In this document: one piece after another, positions 55,646 to 64,000 of the stretch
Layout: each line of letters begins with the position of its first letter
How positions within the stretch are numbered: position 1 is the stretch's first letter
NCBI RefSeq assembly: GCF_004137245.1
Contig: NZ_SDWS01000004.1
Location: 1 to 64,000 of the forward strand
DNA length: 64,000 bases
Direction: 5' to 3'
DNA from: Nocardioides glacieisoli
GTDB lineage: Bacteria; Actinomycetota; Actinomycetes; Propionibacteriales; Nocardioidaceae
Translations under genes and position numbers: made by a program
Notes under the pieces: model-generated
What the model was told of the DNA's origin: nothing
Seen by the model: only the letters and a program-made list of their open reading frames with translations
Database searches by the model: none

Positions 55646-56423
55646 CCTCACGCCCGACCCCACGCCCGACCCCACGCCGGAGCACCGCGAGCCCGACCCT
55701 GAGCCGCAGGACGACAGGCTGCGCAACGCGATCACCCGCCCCTCGCGACGCCAGGCGGTGGTGGCGGTGCTGCTGGCCGTCCTGGGCTTCGCCTTCGTCG
55801 TGCAGGTGCGCGGCACCGCCGCCAACGACACCTACGCGGGGCTGCGCGAGAGGGACCTGATCCAGGTCCTCGACGGACTGACCGGCACCGCCGAGCGCGC
55901 CCGGCGCGAGGTCGACCGGCTCGACGCGCGCCGCGAGGAGCTGCTCGACGAGAGCCAGGCCCGCGCGGCGGCGCTCGACGAGGCCGAGCAGCGGGTCCGG
56001 ACACTCAACATCGTCGCCGGCCTGGTGCCGGTCTCCGGCGAGGGGCTGCGCATCACGATCACCGAGTCCACCAGCCGGGTGGCGGTCGGCTCGCTCCTCG
56101 ACACCATCCAGGAGCTGCGCACCGCTGGAGCCGAGGCGATGGAGTTCAACGACTCGATCCGCCTGGGCGCCGACAGCCACTTCGAGGACGCCGTCGGCGG
56201 CATCGAGCTCGACGGCCAGCTCCTCGAGTCGCCCTACGTCCTGGAGGTCATCGGTGACCGCCACCTGCTCCAGACGGCCCTGGCCTTCTCCAGCGGCCCC
56301 ATCGAGACGCTGCAGACCGAGGACGGTGCCACCGTCGAGGTCGAGGAGCTCGAGACGGTGGAGATCACCAGCGTCCGGGAGTCCTCGCGACCTGAGTATG
56401 CGGAGCTCGACGACGGCCAGTAG
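55638..56423 (+). CDS. DUF881 family membrane-anchored protein (second copy)
   Basis: 261 residues with an acidic Pro-rich leader, one helix (VVAVLLAVLGFAFVVQV), a coiled coil (RARREVDRLDARREELLDESQ) and the DUF881 domain (GEGLRITITESTSR, IQELRTAGAEAMEFNDSIRL, YVLEVIGDRHLLQTALAF). Divergent in sequence from the first copy, so probably a paralogue with a distinct role in one complex. Confidence 0.9.
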   Translation: MPDLTPDPTPDPTPEHREPDPEPQDDRLRNAITRPSRRQAVVAVLLAVLGFAFVVQVRGTAANDTYAGLRERDLIQVLDGLTGTAERARREVDRLDARREELLDESQARAAALDEAEQRVRTLNIVAGLVPVSGEGLRITITESTSRVAVGSLLDTIQELRTAGAEAMEFNDSIRLGADSHFEDAVGGIELDGQLLESPYVLEVIGDRHLLQTALAFSSGPIETLQTEDGATVEVEELETVEITSVRESSRPEYAELDDGQ

Positions 56424-56480
56424 CCTGCCGCACACCAGCTGTCACCAGAGCTGTCCCCAGCCATCTCAGGAGGAGCCACC

Positions 56481-56867
56481 GTGTATCCGGAGAACCTGAA
56501 GTACACCAGTGAGCACGAGTGGGTCCGCACCCCCGGCGACGCCGAGGGGTCGGTGCGCGTCGGCATCACCGACTTCGCCCAGGACGCCCTCGGCGACATC
56601 GTGTACGTCTCCCTGCCGCAGGTCGGCGACGGCGTCACGGCGGGCGACACCTGCGGCGAGCTGGAGTCGACCAAGTCGGTCAGCGACATCTACGCCCCGG
56701 TCACGGGTGAGGTCGTGGCGACCAACGCCGCCCTCGACTCGACGCCCGAGCTGGTCAACAGCGACCCCTACGAGGCCGGCTGGCTCTTCGAGGTCAGCGT
56801 CTCCGACGCCTCCCAGGTCGACGGCCTCATGGACGCCACCGCCTACCAGGCCAGCATCGCCGGCTGA
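56481..56867 (+). CDS. gcvH: Glycine cleavage system H protein
   Basis: 128 residues with the lipoyl-domain core: [31 protein letters not shown], and [19 protein letters not shown] carrying the lipoylated Lys. It carries the aminomethyl intermediate between GcvP, GcvT and Lpd. GTG start with AGGAGGAG seven bases upstream. Not preceded by a riboswitch, unlike gcvP further on. Confidence 0.95.
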   Translation: MYPENLKYTSEHEWVRTPGDAEGSVRVGITDFAQDALGDIVYVSLPQVGDGVTAGDTCGELESTKSVSDIYAPVTGEVVATNAALDSTPELVNSDPYEAGWLFEVSVSDASQVDGLMDATAYQASIAG

Positions 56868-56929
56868 ACCCGCGCCCACACCGGGGTGCCTCGCGGACCG
56901 TTCGTCGCGACGCCACCTTGCGCGGCTGA

Positions 56930-56973
56930 TAGGTTCGCTACAACCGTCAACCTCAACTCTCGGCTGAGGGTTG
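56930..56973 (+). promoter_or_regulatory. garA promoter with MerR-like dyad
   Basis: TAGGTT (56930-56935) is a likely -10. Immediately downstream, AACCTCA (56949-56955) and TGAGGGTT (56965-56972) form an imperfect inverted repeat around AACTCTCGG, a 9-mer that recurs in front of the second merR gene. It could be a regulator site acting from within the leader. Confidence 0.4.
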
Positions 56974-56998
56974 GGCGTCGATCCGTCGAGGAGTTTCC

Positions 56999-57526
56999 AT
57001 GCCGTTCTGCACCGCCTGTGGCAAGCAGAACCCTGACGATGCGCGCTTCTGTGCCCAGTGCGGCACCAAGCTGCTCGCCGGGGAAGACACCGGCGCCACC
57101 CCTGTCGGGGCCAGCCAGGTCGAGTCCACTGCGACGATCACCTTCGGGGTCCCCGACCAGCGTGAGTCGTCCGACCGCCAGCTCAGCCCGGTCGACGCGG
57201 CCGCCGTGGACGCCCTCCCGGAGGGCCATGCCCTCCTGGTCGTGCAGCGCGGTCCGAGCGCGGGCAGCCGGTTCCTGCTCGACACCGACGTCGTCGGCGC
57301 GGGCCGGCACCCGGACAGCGAGATCTTCCTCGACGACGTGACGGTGTCCCGCCGCCACGCCGAGTTCCGCCGCTCGGACGGGGGCTACACGGTGGGCGAC
57401 GTCGGCAGCCTCAACGGCACCTACGTCAACCGCGACCGCATCGACTCCGTCGCCCTCAACGACGGCGACGAGGTGCAGATCGGCAAGTACCGCCTGGTGT
57501 TCTTCTCCTCCCACCCGGTCAGCTGA
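56999..57526 (+). CDS. garA: FHA-domain regulator GarA/OdhI-like with zinc ribbon
   Basis: 175 residues. An N-terminal zinc ribbon has Cys4, Cys7, Cys18 and Cys21 (CTAC, CAQC). A linker precedes the FHA domain (~80-170) with VGAGRHPDSEIFLDDVTVSRRHAEFRR and VGSLNGTYVNRDRI. GarA/OdhI binds and inhibits 2-oxoglutarate dehydrogenase and glutamate enzymes when unphosphorylated and is controlled by Ser/Thr kinases. The classical ETTS phospho-motif is not obvious; VESTATITF is the nearest. The zinc ribbon is extra compared with mycobacterial GarA. Confidence 0.88.
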   Translation: MPFCTACGKQNPDDARFCAQCGTKLLAGEDTGATPVGASQVESTATITFGVPDQRESSDRQLSPVDAAAVDALPEGHALLVVQRGPSAGSRFLLDTDVVGAGRHPDSEIFLDDVTVSRRHAEFRRSDGGYTVGDVGSLNGTYVNRDRIDSVALNDGDEVQIGKYRLVFFSSHPVS

Positions 57527-57530
57527 GCCG

Positions 57531-58271
57531 TTGAGTGCCTCGACGCCCGCTGGCGCGAGTCGTGGCGCCCGCTACAACATCGGGCAGGTCCTCGACCAGC
57601 TGCGTCCCGATTTCCCCGGGGTGACGATCCCCAAGATCCGCTTCCTGGAGGACCAGGGCCTCGTCAAGCCCGAGCGCACTGCCGCGGGCTATCGCAAGTT
57701 CTCCGGGGACGACGTCTCCCGGCTCCGCTACATCCTGCTGATGCAGCGCGACCACTACCTCCCGCTCAAGGTGATCGGCGAGCACCTCGATGCGATCGAC
57801 CGCGGGCACGAGCCTCCCGCCATCGAGTCGGTCGTGCCCACCGTTCCCAAGGTGGCGCTGAGCGCCGACGGGCTGCCCAGCCCCGAGTCGTTCCGCCGGA
57901 CGAGCGACCTGCGGCTCTCGCGCCGCGAGCTGCTGAAGGTGGCGGACATCTCCGAGGAGCTCCTCACGCAGCTCGAGCAGTTCGGCCTGGTCAGCGCCCG
58001 CACCGGCACCGGTCACTTCGACAGCGACGCCCTGGTGGTCGCCCAGACCGCCCGCGAGCTCGCCGACTTCGGGTTCGAGCCGCGGCACCTGCGTGCCTTC
58101 AAGACCTCCGCCGACCGCGAGGTCGGACTCGTCCAGCAGGTTGTCGCGCCGCTCGCGCGGGGCCGTGACGCCGCCGCACGCGGCCGCGCCGAGGACGCCA
58201 CCTCGGAGATCGCCGCGCTGTCCGTACGTCTCCACGCGACGCTGGTGAAGGTCGGGCTCGACCGCGGCTAG
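57531..58271 (+). CDS. ftsR: MerR family regulator (FtsR / Rv1828-like)
   Basis: 246 residues. Helix-turn-helix NIGQVLDQLRPDFPGVTIPKIRFLEDQGLVKPERTAAGYRKFSGDDVSRLRYI, with a C-terminal helical ligand region (LSRRELLKVADISEELL, FEPRHLRAFKTSADREVGLV). The FtsR relative in Corynebacterium activates ftsZ. No ATG or GTG exists before the motif in frame, so the TTG at 57531 is taken as start. It sits four bases after garA, likely in the same transcript. Confidence 0.85.
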   Translation: MSASTPAGASRGARYNIGQVLDQLRPDFPGVTIPKIRFLEDQGLVKPERTAAGYRKFSGDDVSRLRYILLMQRDHYLPLKVIGEHLDAIDRGHEPPAIESVVPTVPKVALSADGLPSPESFRRTSDLRLSRRELLKVADISEELLTQLEQFGLVSARTGTGHFDSDALVVAQTARELADFGFEPRHLRAFKTSADREVGLVQQVVAPLARGRDAAARGRAEDATSEIAALSVRLHATLVKVGLDRG

Positions 58272-58313
58272 CGCCGGTAGAGGAGCGCCGCCGGCCACCT
58301 CACGCCACGTGAG

Positions 58314-58319
58314 TAGGGT
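58314..58319 (+). promoter_or_regulatory. -10 element TAGGGT, leaderless promoter of DUF151 gene
   Basis: TAGGGT lies six bases before the ATG at 58326. Confidence 0.45.
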
Positions 58320-58325
58320 GGAGGC

Positions 58326-58793
58326 ATGCGCGAAATGGACGTCGTCGGAGTCCGCGTCGAGATGCCCTCGAACCAGCCGATCGTGCTGCTGCGAGAGGTG
58401 ACGGGGGAGCGTTACCTCCCCATCTGGATCGGGGCCGTGGAGGCGACAGCGATCGCCTTCGCGCAGCAGGGCGTGACGCCGCCGAGGCCGCTGACCCACG
58501 ACCTGATGCGCGACGTGCTGGAAGCCACCGGCCAGCGGCTCGTCGAGGTCCGCATCGTCGACATGCAGGACAGCATCTTCTTCGCCCAGCTCGTCTTCGA
58601 CGGCGGCGCCGAGGTCGGCGCACGACCGTCCGACTCGATCGCCCTGGCGCTGCGCACGGGCACCCGCATCGTGTGCGCAGAGGCCGTGCTGGACGAGGCC
58701 GGCCTCGCCGTGCCGGCCGAGCAGGAGGACGAGGTCGAGCGGTTCCGGGAGTTCCTCGACCATGTCTCACCCGACGACTTCGAGTCCCCGTGA
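58326..58793 (+). CDS. DUF151 bifunctional nuclease family protein
   Basis: 155 residues matching DUF151: MDVVGVRVEMPSNQPIVLLRE, YLPIWIGAVEATAIAFAQQGV, RPLTHDLMRDVL and ARPSDSIALALRTGTRI. Some plant and bacterial members show DNase/RNase activity; for the actinobacterial ones (Rv1829) the role is not settled. An Asp/Glu-rich tail (EQEDEVERFREFLDHV) is typical. Confidence 0.9.
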   Translation: MREMDVVGVRVEMPSNQPIVLLREVTGERYLPIWIGAVEATAIAFAQQGVTPPRPLTHDLMRDVLEATGQRLVEVRIVDMQDSIFFAQLVFDGGAEVGARPSDSIALALRTGTRIVCAEAVLDEAGLAVPAEQEDEVERFREFLDHVSPDDFESP

Positions 58794-58820
58794 GCCTCAG
58801 CGGCCCCACGAGAAACACTC

Positions 58821-58885
58821 ACCCTCAACCTTAGGTTGAGGGTTGCGACACGCCGTGGCGTGGATGGACAACCCGAACTCTCGGG
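58821..58885. promoter_or_regulatory. Operator-like palindromes upstream of second merR gene
   Basis: ACCCTCAACC-TTA-GGTTGAGGGT (58821-58843) is a perfect 10-bp inverted repeat. At 58872-58885 CCCGA-ACTC-TCGGG forms a second dyad containing AACTCTCGG (58876-58884), shared with the garA leader. Such tandem dyads before a MerR gene suggest auto- or cross-regulation by the two MerR proteins. Confidence 0.55.
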
Positions 58886-59005
58886 CTTACCTTGAGATGT
58901 CTTCGTTGTAACTCCACCGTTGTCGTTGCCGGTTCGACCGGCGCCGCTCGGATCCTTCCCCCAGGAGTTGCTGCTCAGCGGAGGAACCGACGTGGAGGCT
59001 TGGCT

Positions 59006-59617
59006 GTGGCTAGCAACGAGAACGACCCGGGCGTGGACGCCGCCGCGGCACAGGCTGCGGCCGAGGCCGCCGGCCTCGCCGAGGAGCAGGGGCTCCTCTT
59101 CGCCGACGACGTCTCCCCGCTCCCCAGCGACACCGGCTACCGCGGGCCGACCGCGTGCAACGCCGCCGGCATCACCTACCGCCAGCTCGACTACTGGGCC
59201 CGCACCGGGCTCGTCGAGCCGAGCGTGCGTGGCGCTGCCGGGTCGGGCTCGCAGCGGCTCTACTCCTTCCGCGACATCCTGATCCTCAAGGTCGTCAAGC
59301 GTCTCCTCGACGCGGGCATCTCGCTCCAGCAGATCCGTACGGCCACCGCCCACCTGCGCGAGCGCGGCACCGACGACCTGACGCGCGTCACCCTGATGTC
59401 TGACGGCGCGTCGGTCTACGAGTGCACCAGCAACGACGAGGTGATCGACCTCCTCCAGGGCGGTCAGGGCGTCTTCGGCATCGCCATCGGCGGTGTCTGG
59501 CGCGAGATCGAGGGCACGCTCGCCGAGCTCCCCAGCGAGCGTGCGGCCGAGGAGCCGGCCGGAACGGTCGCGGGCGACGAGCTCGCCGCCCGTCGCGCCG
59601 CCCGCCAGACCGGCTGA
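59006..59617 (+). CDS. MerR family regulator (Rv1830-like)
   Basis: 203 residues. An acidic, Ala-rich leader (~45 residues) precedes the helix-turn-helix region GYRGPTACNAAGITYRQLDYWARTGLVEPSVRG, RLYSFRDILILKVVKRLLDAGISLQQI. It lacks an obvious metal or ligand site; GGQGVFGIAIGGVW lies in the C-terminal part. The GTG at 59006 has GGAGG eight bases upstream. It forms a conserved cluster with garA, ftsR and DUF151. Confidence 0.85.
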   Translation: MASNENDPGVDAAAAQAAAEAAGLAEEQGLLFADDVSPLPSDTGYRGPTACNAAGITYRQLDYWARTGLVEPSVRGAAGSGSQRLYSFRDILILKVVKRLLDAGISLQQIRTATAHLRERGTDDLTRVTLMSDGASVYECTSNDEVIDLLQGGQGVFGIAIGGVWREIEGTLAELPSERAAEEPAGTVAGDELAARRAARQTG

Positions 59618-59644
59618 ACACTCCGGCGCACCACACGAACCTCC

Positions 59645-59676
59645 GACGAAGCCGCCCCGGCGAGGGCGGCTTCGTC
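59645..59676 (+). terminator. Intrinsic terminator after second merR gene
   Basis: GACGAAGCCGCCC (59645-59657) and GGGCGGCTTCGTC (59664-59676) form a perfect 13-bp stem, followed by a T-rich CATTTCTGTT. Confidence 0.85.
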
Positions 59677-59715
59677 CATTTCTGTTGCGTATCGCTAAAC
59701 TGGGGGAGCCGACAT

Positions 59716-59868
59716 CCCGTGCGGGAGAGTCGTTGCGGCAGGCCCCCGGGCAGGTCGCAGTGCGCCGAAGGGGCAAATCCTCCCGGAACCTCTCAGGCAC
59801 CAGGACCGCACGGGTTGGCACTCTGGAGGCCACCTGGCCGACAGAGGGGAGGTCATCGAAGTGACCTC
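59716..59868 (+). ncRNA. Glycine riboswitch controlling gcvP
   Basis: P1 is CCCGTGCGG (59716-59724) paired with CCGCACGGG (59806-59814). Inside are the gcvT-type core sequences GCGGGAGAG, GCCGAAGGGGCAA and CTCTCAGGCACCAGGAC. A GTTGGCACTCTGGAGG segment follows, possibly part of a second aptamer or the switching region. A hairpin GAGGTCA-TCGAAG-TGACCTC (59849-59868) abuts the Shine-Dalgarno AAGGAG (59869-59874), suggesting control at translation. TAAACT (59696-59701) may be the -10. Confidence 0.9.
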
Positions 59869-59879
59869 AAGGAGTGCCC

Positions 59880-62765
59880 GTGCCGGACGCCACCCCGACC
59901 CCCTCGAACGACCTCTCCACCTCGTCCGGGGCCAGCGCCACGTTGGGCGAGTTCGTCGCCCGCCACATCGGGCCTGACGACGCGGCCGTAGCCCACATGC
60001 TGGAGGCGATCGGGCACGACTCGCTCGAGGGCCTGATGACGGCAGCCGTCCCCGGCGGCATCCGCACCGCGGCGGCGCTCGACCTGCCCGAGCCGCTCGA
60101 CGAGGAGGCGACGGCCCGCGCACTGCGTACGCTCGCGTCCCAGAACCGGCCGGCCGAGGCGATGATCGGGCTGGGCTACCACGCGACGATCACGCCGGCG
60201 GTCATCCGCCGCAACGTGCTCGAGGACCCGTCCTGGTACACCGCGTACACGCCCTACCAGCCCGAGATCTCGCAGGGCCGGCTCGAGGCGCTCCTCAACT
60301 TCCAGACCGTCGTCGCCGACCTCACCGGCCTGCCGACCGCCAACGCGTCGCTGCTCGACGAGGGCACCGCGGCGGCTGAGGCGATGACGCTCGTACGCCG
60401 CGCGCAGCGCAACGCCGCAGGCCCCTTCGTCATCGACTCCGACGCCCTCCCGCAGACCATCGACGTGGTCCGCACCCGCGCCGAGGGGATGGGCATCGAG
60501 GTCGTCGTCGCCGACCTTGCCGACGGATTGCCCGACGGTGACGTCAGCGGCGTCCTCGTGCAGTACCCGGGCGCCTCGGGCGCCGTGCGCGACCCGCGCC
60601 CGGTGATCGACGCGGTCCACGAGCGCGGCGGCCTCGCGGTCGTCGCCGCCGACATCCTCGCGCTCACCCTGCTCGAGGCGCCGGGCACGTTCGGCGCCGA
60701 CGTGGTCGTCGGGTCGTCCCAGCGGTTCGGCGTGCCCCTCTTCTACGGCGGCCCGCACGCCGGCTTCATGTCGGTGTCCGCCGGCCTCGAGCGCCACCTG
60801 CCCGGCCGGCTCGTCGGTGTCTCGGTCGATGCGGAGGGCAAGCCGGCCTACCGACTGGCCCTCCAGACCCGCGAGCAGCACATCCGTCGCGACAAGGCGA
60901 CCTCCAACATCTGCACCGCGCAGGTGCTGCTGGCCGTGGTGGCGTCGATGTACGCCGTCTACCACGGTCCCGAGGGCCTGCGCCGGATCGCACGGCGCAC
61001 CCACGACCACGCCAGCCGGATCGCGGCGGCCCTGCGGGCGGGCGGGATCGACGTCGTCAACGACACCTGGTTCGACACGCTCACCGTGTCGGTGCCCGGC
61101 CGCGCCGGCGAGGTCGTCGCTGCCGCGCGCACCGTCGGCCTGCACCTCCGGGTGATCGACGAGGACCTCGTCGGGGTCTCCACCTCAGAGCGCACCAGCC
61201 CCTCGACGGTCGTCGCGGTGCTGCGCGCCTTCGGCGTGGCCACGGGCGACGACGAGGCGGCTTCGGGCCTGCCCGAGGCGCTCGGTCGCACCACGGAGTT
61301 CCTGACCCACGAGGTCTTCAACTCCCACCACAGCGAGACGCAGATGCTGCGCTACCTGCACAAGCTCTCCTCGCGCGACTACGCGCTCGACCGCGGGATG
61401 ATCCCGCTCGGCTCGTGCACGATGAAGCTCAACGCGACGACCGAGATGGAGCCGGTGAGCCTGCCCGGCTTCGCCGACCTGCACCCGTTCGCGCCCGCCC
61501 AGGACGCCACCGGCTATCGCGAGCTCGTCGACGACGTCGAGCGCTGGCTCGCCGAGGTCACCGGCTACGACAAGGTCTCGGTGCAGCCCAACGCCGGCTC
61601 GCAGGGCGAGCTCGCCGGGCTGCTCGCGATCCGCGGCTACCACCGGGCCAACGGCGACACCGGCCGCAACGTGTGCCTGATCCCGTCGTCGGCCCACGGC
61701 ACCAACGCCGCCTCCGCGGTGATGGCCGGCATGAAGGTCGTCGTCGTGCAGGCGTCCGACGACGGGTCGGTCGACCTCGACGACCTGCTCGCCAAGTGCG
61801 ACCAGCACGCCGACACCCTCGCGGCGATCATGGTGACCTACCCCTCGACCCACGGGGCCTACGAGGACACGATCACCGACCTCTGCAAGATCGTCCACGA
61901 CCACGGCGGCCAGGTCTACGTCGACGGCGCGAACCTCAACGCGCTCCTCGGCTACGCCCGGCCCGGTGAGTTCGGCGGCGACGTGTCGCACCTCAACCTG
62001 CACAAGACGTTCTGCATCCCGCACGGTGGCGGTGGCCCCGGCGTCGGTCCGGTCGCGGTCCGCGAGCACCTGGCGCCGTACCTCCCCTCCCACGCGTGGC
62101 ACCCCGAGGCCGAGAAGCGCGAGGGCATCGGCCCGATCAGCGCGGCGCCCTACGGCTCCGCGGGCATCCTGCCGATCACGTGGGCCTACATGCGGATGAT
62201 GGGCGGCCCCGGTCTGACCCGCGCGACAGCGATCGCGGTGCTGTCCGCCAACTACATCGCGCACCGCCTCGAGGAGCACTTCCCGGTGCTCTACCGCGGG
62301 CACGGCGACCTCGTCGCCCACGAGTGCATCCTCGACCTGCGGGGCATCTCCAAGGCGAGCGGCGTGAGCGTCGACGACGTGGCCAAGCGCCTCGTCGACT
62401 ACGGCTTCCACGCGCCGACCATGTCGTTCCCGGTGGCCGGCACGCTCATGGTCGAGCCCACCGAGTCCGAGGACCTGGGCGAGATCGACCGCTTCTGCGA
62501 CGCGATGATCGCCATCCGCGGCGAGATCGCCCGGGTGGAGGCGGGGGAGTGGACCCCGGAGGACTCGCCGCTGCGCCACGCGCCGCACACCGCTCGTGCG
62601 CTCGTCGGCGAGTGGGACCGCACGTACTCGCGCGAGGTCGCGGTCTTCCCGCTCGGCATCGACCCCGACAAGTACTGGCCGCCCGTGGCTCGGATCGACC
62701 AGGCCTACGGCGACCGCAACCTCGTGTGCGCCTGCCCGCCGCCGGAGGCCTTCGCCGACAGCTGA
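59880..62765 (+). CDS. gcvP: Glycine dehydrogenase (decarboxylating), P protein
   Basis: 961 residues, the full fused N- plus C-subunit form. [21 protein letters not shown] at the start, [13 protein letters not shown], and the PLP site [21 protein letters not shown] with Lys near residue 709. It decarboxylates glycine and loads the aminomethyl group onto GcvH, encoded 3 kb upstream. The GTG at 59880 is preferred to the one at 59874 because AAGGAG lies five bases upstream; the latter overlaps it. Confidence 0.96.
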   Translation: MPDATPTPSNDLSTSSGASATLGEFVARHIGPDDAAVAHMLEAIGHDSLEGLMTAAVPGGIRTAAALDLPEPLDEEATARALRTLASQNRPAEAMIGLGYHATITPAVIRRNVLEDPSWYTAYTPYQPEISQGRLEALLNFQTVVADLTGLPTANASLLDEGTAAAEAMTLVRRAQRNAAGPFVIDSDALPQTIDVVRTRAEGMGIEVVVADLADGLPDGDVSGVLVQYPGASGAVRDPRPVIDAVHERGGLAVVAADILALTLLEAPGTFGADVVVGSSQRFGVPLFYGGPHAGFMSVSAGLERHLPGRLVGVSVDAEGKPAYRLALQTREQHIRRDKATSNICTAQVLLAVVASMYAVYHGPEGLRRIARRTHDHASRIAAALRAGGIDVVNDTWFDTLTVSVPGRAGEVVAAARTVGLHLRVIDEDLVGVSTSERTSPSTVVAVLRAFGVATGDDEAASGLPEALGRTTEFLTHEVFNSHHSETQMLRYLHKLSSRDYALDRGMIPLGSCTMKLNATTEMEPVSLPGFADLHPFAPAQDATGYRELVDDVERWLAEVTGYDKVSVQPNAGSQGELAGLLAIRGYHRANGDTGRNVCLIPSSAHGTNAASAVMAGMKVVVVQASDDGSVDLDDLLAKCDQHADTLAAIMVTYPSTHGAYEDTITDLCKIVHDHGGQVYVDGANLNALLGYARPGEFGGDVSHLNLHKTFCIPHGGGGPGVGPVAVREHLAPYLPSHAWHPEAEKREGIGPISAAPYGSAGILPITWAYMRMMGGPGLTRATAIAVLSANYIAHRLEEHFPVLYRGHGDLVAHECILDLRGISKASGVSVDDVAKRLVDYGFHAPTMSFPVAGTLMVEPTESEDLGEIDRFCDAMIAIRGEIARVEAGEWTPEDSPLRHAPHTARALVGEWDRTYSREVAVFPLGIDPDKYWPPVARIDQAYGDRNLVCACPPPEAFADS

Positions 62766-62772
62766 CCGAGGC

Positions 62773-62778
62773 TAGGGT
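62773..62778 (+). promoter_or_regulatory. -10 element TAGGGT, leaderless promoter of serine hydrolase gene
   Basis: TAGGGT lies six bases before the GTG at 62785, just after the gcvP stop. Confidence 0.45.
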
Positions 62779-62784
62779 TCGTCC

Positions 62785-64000
62785 GTGAGTGACCAGCGCC
62801 AGCGACTGCTGGACGTCGCGCAGGCCGAGGGCCGGCTGACGTCCGTGGTCGGTGCCGTCTTCGACCGCTACGGCGCGGTCTGGGCGGGCGGCGCGGGTGA
62901 CGCGCCCGGGCTCGACGGGCAGTACCGCATCGGGTCGATCACCAAGTCGGTGACCGCGGTGCTGGTCATGCAGGCGCGCGACGCGGGACTGCTCGACCTG
63001 GACGACCCGCTGTCGGCGCACCTCGGCGAGATCGGCGGCTACGGCGAGGTCACCGTGCGCGACGCGCTCGCGCACACCTCGGGCATGCAGAGTGAGCCGC
63101 GTGGTCCGTGGTGGGAGCGCACCCGCGGCAGCGACGTCGCGGCGCTGCTCGCCGCCAACGACGGGTCGGGCCGTGTCGCCGGGCCGGGGGAGTGGTTCCA
63201 CTACTCGAACCTCGGCTACGGCCTGCTCGGCGAGGTCGTCGCCCGGAGGTTCGGCGGCCGGTGGCGCGACCTCGCCCACGACCGGCTGTTCCGGCCGCTC
63301 GGCATGCGCACGACGTCGTACCTCCCGCGCCCGGGCGCGCAGGCGGGCTGGAGCGTCGACCACTTCACCGGGATCCGGGTGCACGAGCCGCTGACCGAGA
63401 CCGGGGCCATGGCGCCTGCCGGACAGCTGTGGTCGACGCTGGCGGACCTGGTGACGTGGGGCCAGGTGCTGGCCGGAGTGCACCCGCAGGTGATCTCGGC
63501 GGCGACGCTCGGCGAGATGGGCCGACCGGTGACGCCGACCTACGGCCTGGGGCTGATGCTCGACGTGCACCCCGGCGGCCGGCTCGTCGGGCACGACGGG
63601 TCGATGCCGGGCTTCATGGCCTCGCTGCAGGTCGACCCCGACAGCGGCATCGGCGCAGTGGTCCTCACCAACGCGACCACCGGCATCGTGCCGCGGGCGC
63701 TCGCGGTCTCGCTCATCGAGGGCGACCCGGATGCCTCGGACGAGCGCCCCGCTCCGTGGCGGCCGACGATCGCGCTGCCCACGCCCGTGCTGGGGGTGCC
63801 GGGGGTGTGGTTCTGGGGCAACACGGCCTACGAGATGCGCTGGCACAACGACGGCCTGGAGCTGCGACCGCTCGCTCTGGGCGGGACCCTGTGGGAGCGG
63901 TTCGAGATCGTCGACGGCGCACTGGTCGGCGTTCTTGGCTACCACCGCGGTGAGCGGCTCGACGTCGTACGACGGCCGGGCGGGTCGATCAGCCACCTCG
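62785..64000 (+). CDS. Serine hydrolase, class C beta-lactamase family, 3' end outside window
   Basis: 405 codons are open to the window end. The family motifs are in order: SITK (S-x-x-K, in YRIGSITKSVTAVLVMQ near residue 52), YSNLGYGLLG (Y-x-N) and GHDGSMPGF (HxG-type). It therefore resembles penicillin-binding-protein-like esterases or DD-peptidases rather than a true resistance enzyme. No signal peptide is seen at the GTG start, so it is likely cytoplasmic. The second domain (VFWFGN-like VWFWGNTAYEMRWHNDGLEL) looks like the beta-barrel found after such hydrolases. Confidence 0.87.
   Translation, partial: MSDQRQRLLDVAQAEGRLTSVVGAVFDRYGAVWAGGAGDAPGLDGQYRIGSITKSVTAVLVMQARDAGLLDLDDPLSAHLGEIGGYGEVTVRDALAHTSGMQSEPRGPWWERTRGSDVAALLAANDGSGRVAGPGEWFHYSNLGYGLLGEVVARRFGGRWRDLAHDRLFRPLGMRTTSYLPRPGAQAGWSVDHFTGIRVHEPLTETGAMAPAGQLWSTLADLVTWGQVLAGVHPQVISAATLGEMGRPVTPTYGLGLMLDVHPGGRLVGHDGSMPGFMASLQVDPDSGIGAVVLTNATTGIVPRALAVSLIEGDPDASDERPAPWRPTIALPTPVLGVPGVWFWGNTAYEMRWHNDGLELRPLALGGTLWERFEIVDGALVGVLGYHRGERLDVVRRPGGSISHL

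Overview
The window is GC-rich bacterial chromosome (no plasmid or phage hallmarks) from an actinobacterium, most likely a Nocardioides-type member of the Propionibacteriales. That placement is inferred from base composition, frequent GTG starts, 4-bp start/stop overlaps, leaderless promoters and gene order. Two stretches follow the M. tuberculosis order: about 1.8-31.8 kb matches the Rv1692-Rv1713 region (HAD phosphatase, tlyA, nadK, recN, steA, steB, pyrG, Nudix, xerD, parA, scpA, scpB, rluB, cmk, der), and about 53.8-62.8 kb matches Rv1822-Rv1832 (pgsA, DUF881, sbp, DUF881, gcvH, garA, MerR, DUF151, MerR, gcvP). Synteny is from general knowledge and was not computed.

Layout. 0-0.1 kb: 3' end of a 5S rRNA and its terminator. 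0.26-14.9 kb: an SSB-like gene, a DUF1015 gene, then the HAD/tlyA/nadK/recN/steAB/pyrG housekeeping run, pepN (reverse), a Nudix hydrolase, alanine dehydrogenase and xerD. 15.9-20.8 kb: a large AfsR-type regulator convergent with a DrrAB-type ABC exporter. 20.9-31.8 kb: a DEAD/DEAH-DUF3516 helicase, then parA, a predicted ribbon-helix-helix gene, scpA, scpB and rluB, then aroH, tyrA, cmk, plsC and der. 

31.8-51.1 kb is more accessory: a secreted M23 peptidase, tRNA-Pro(GGG), a DUF5130 gene, three small membrane proteins, an operon encoding an F420-reductase-like Rossmann protein, a VOC protein and a hydrolase-luciferase-domain fusion with a divergent MarR gene, a complete Mrp (Mnh) Na+/H+ antiporter operon with fused A and B subunits, a TetR gene with a strong palindrome facing a short membrane peptide and a DUF981 protein, an FAD amino-acid oxidoreductase, a DksA-like zinc-finger protein, a threonine-dehydratase-like enzyme, an SLC13/ArsB-type permease and a secreted sulfatase. 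No integrase, transposase or CRISPR array was seen.

51.3-64 kb: two CNNM/CBS membrane proteins, pgsA, the DUF881-sbp-DUF881 cluster, gcvH, garA, two MerR regulators around a DUF151 nuclease-like gene, a glycine riboswitch with gcvP, and a serine beta-lactamase-family gene cut by the window end. The best candidates for under-described biology are the TetR/Mrp/DUF981 locus, the MarR-linked fusion operon, the small-membrane-protein cluster behind an operator-like palindrome, the ribbon-helix-helix partner between parA and scpA, and the operator-like motifs shared by the garA and merR promoters.
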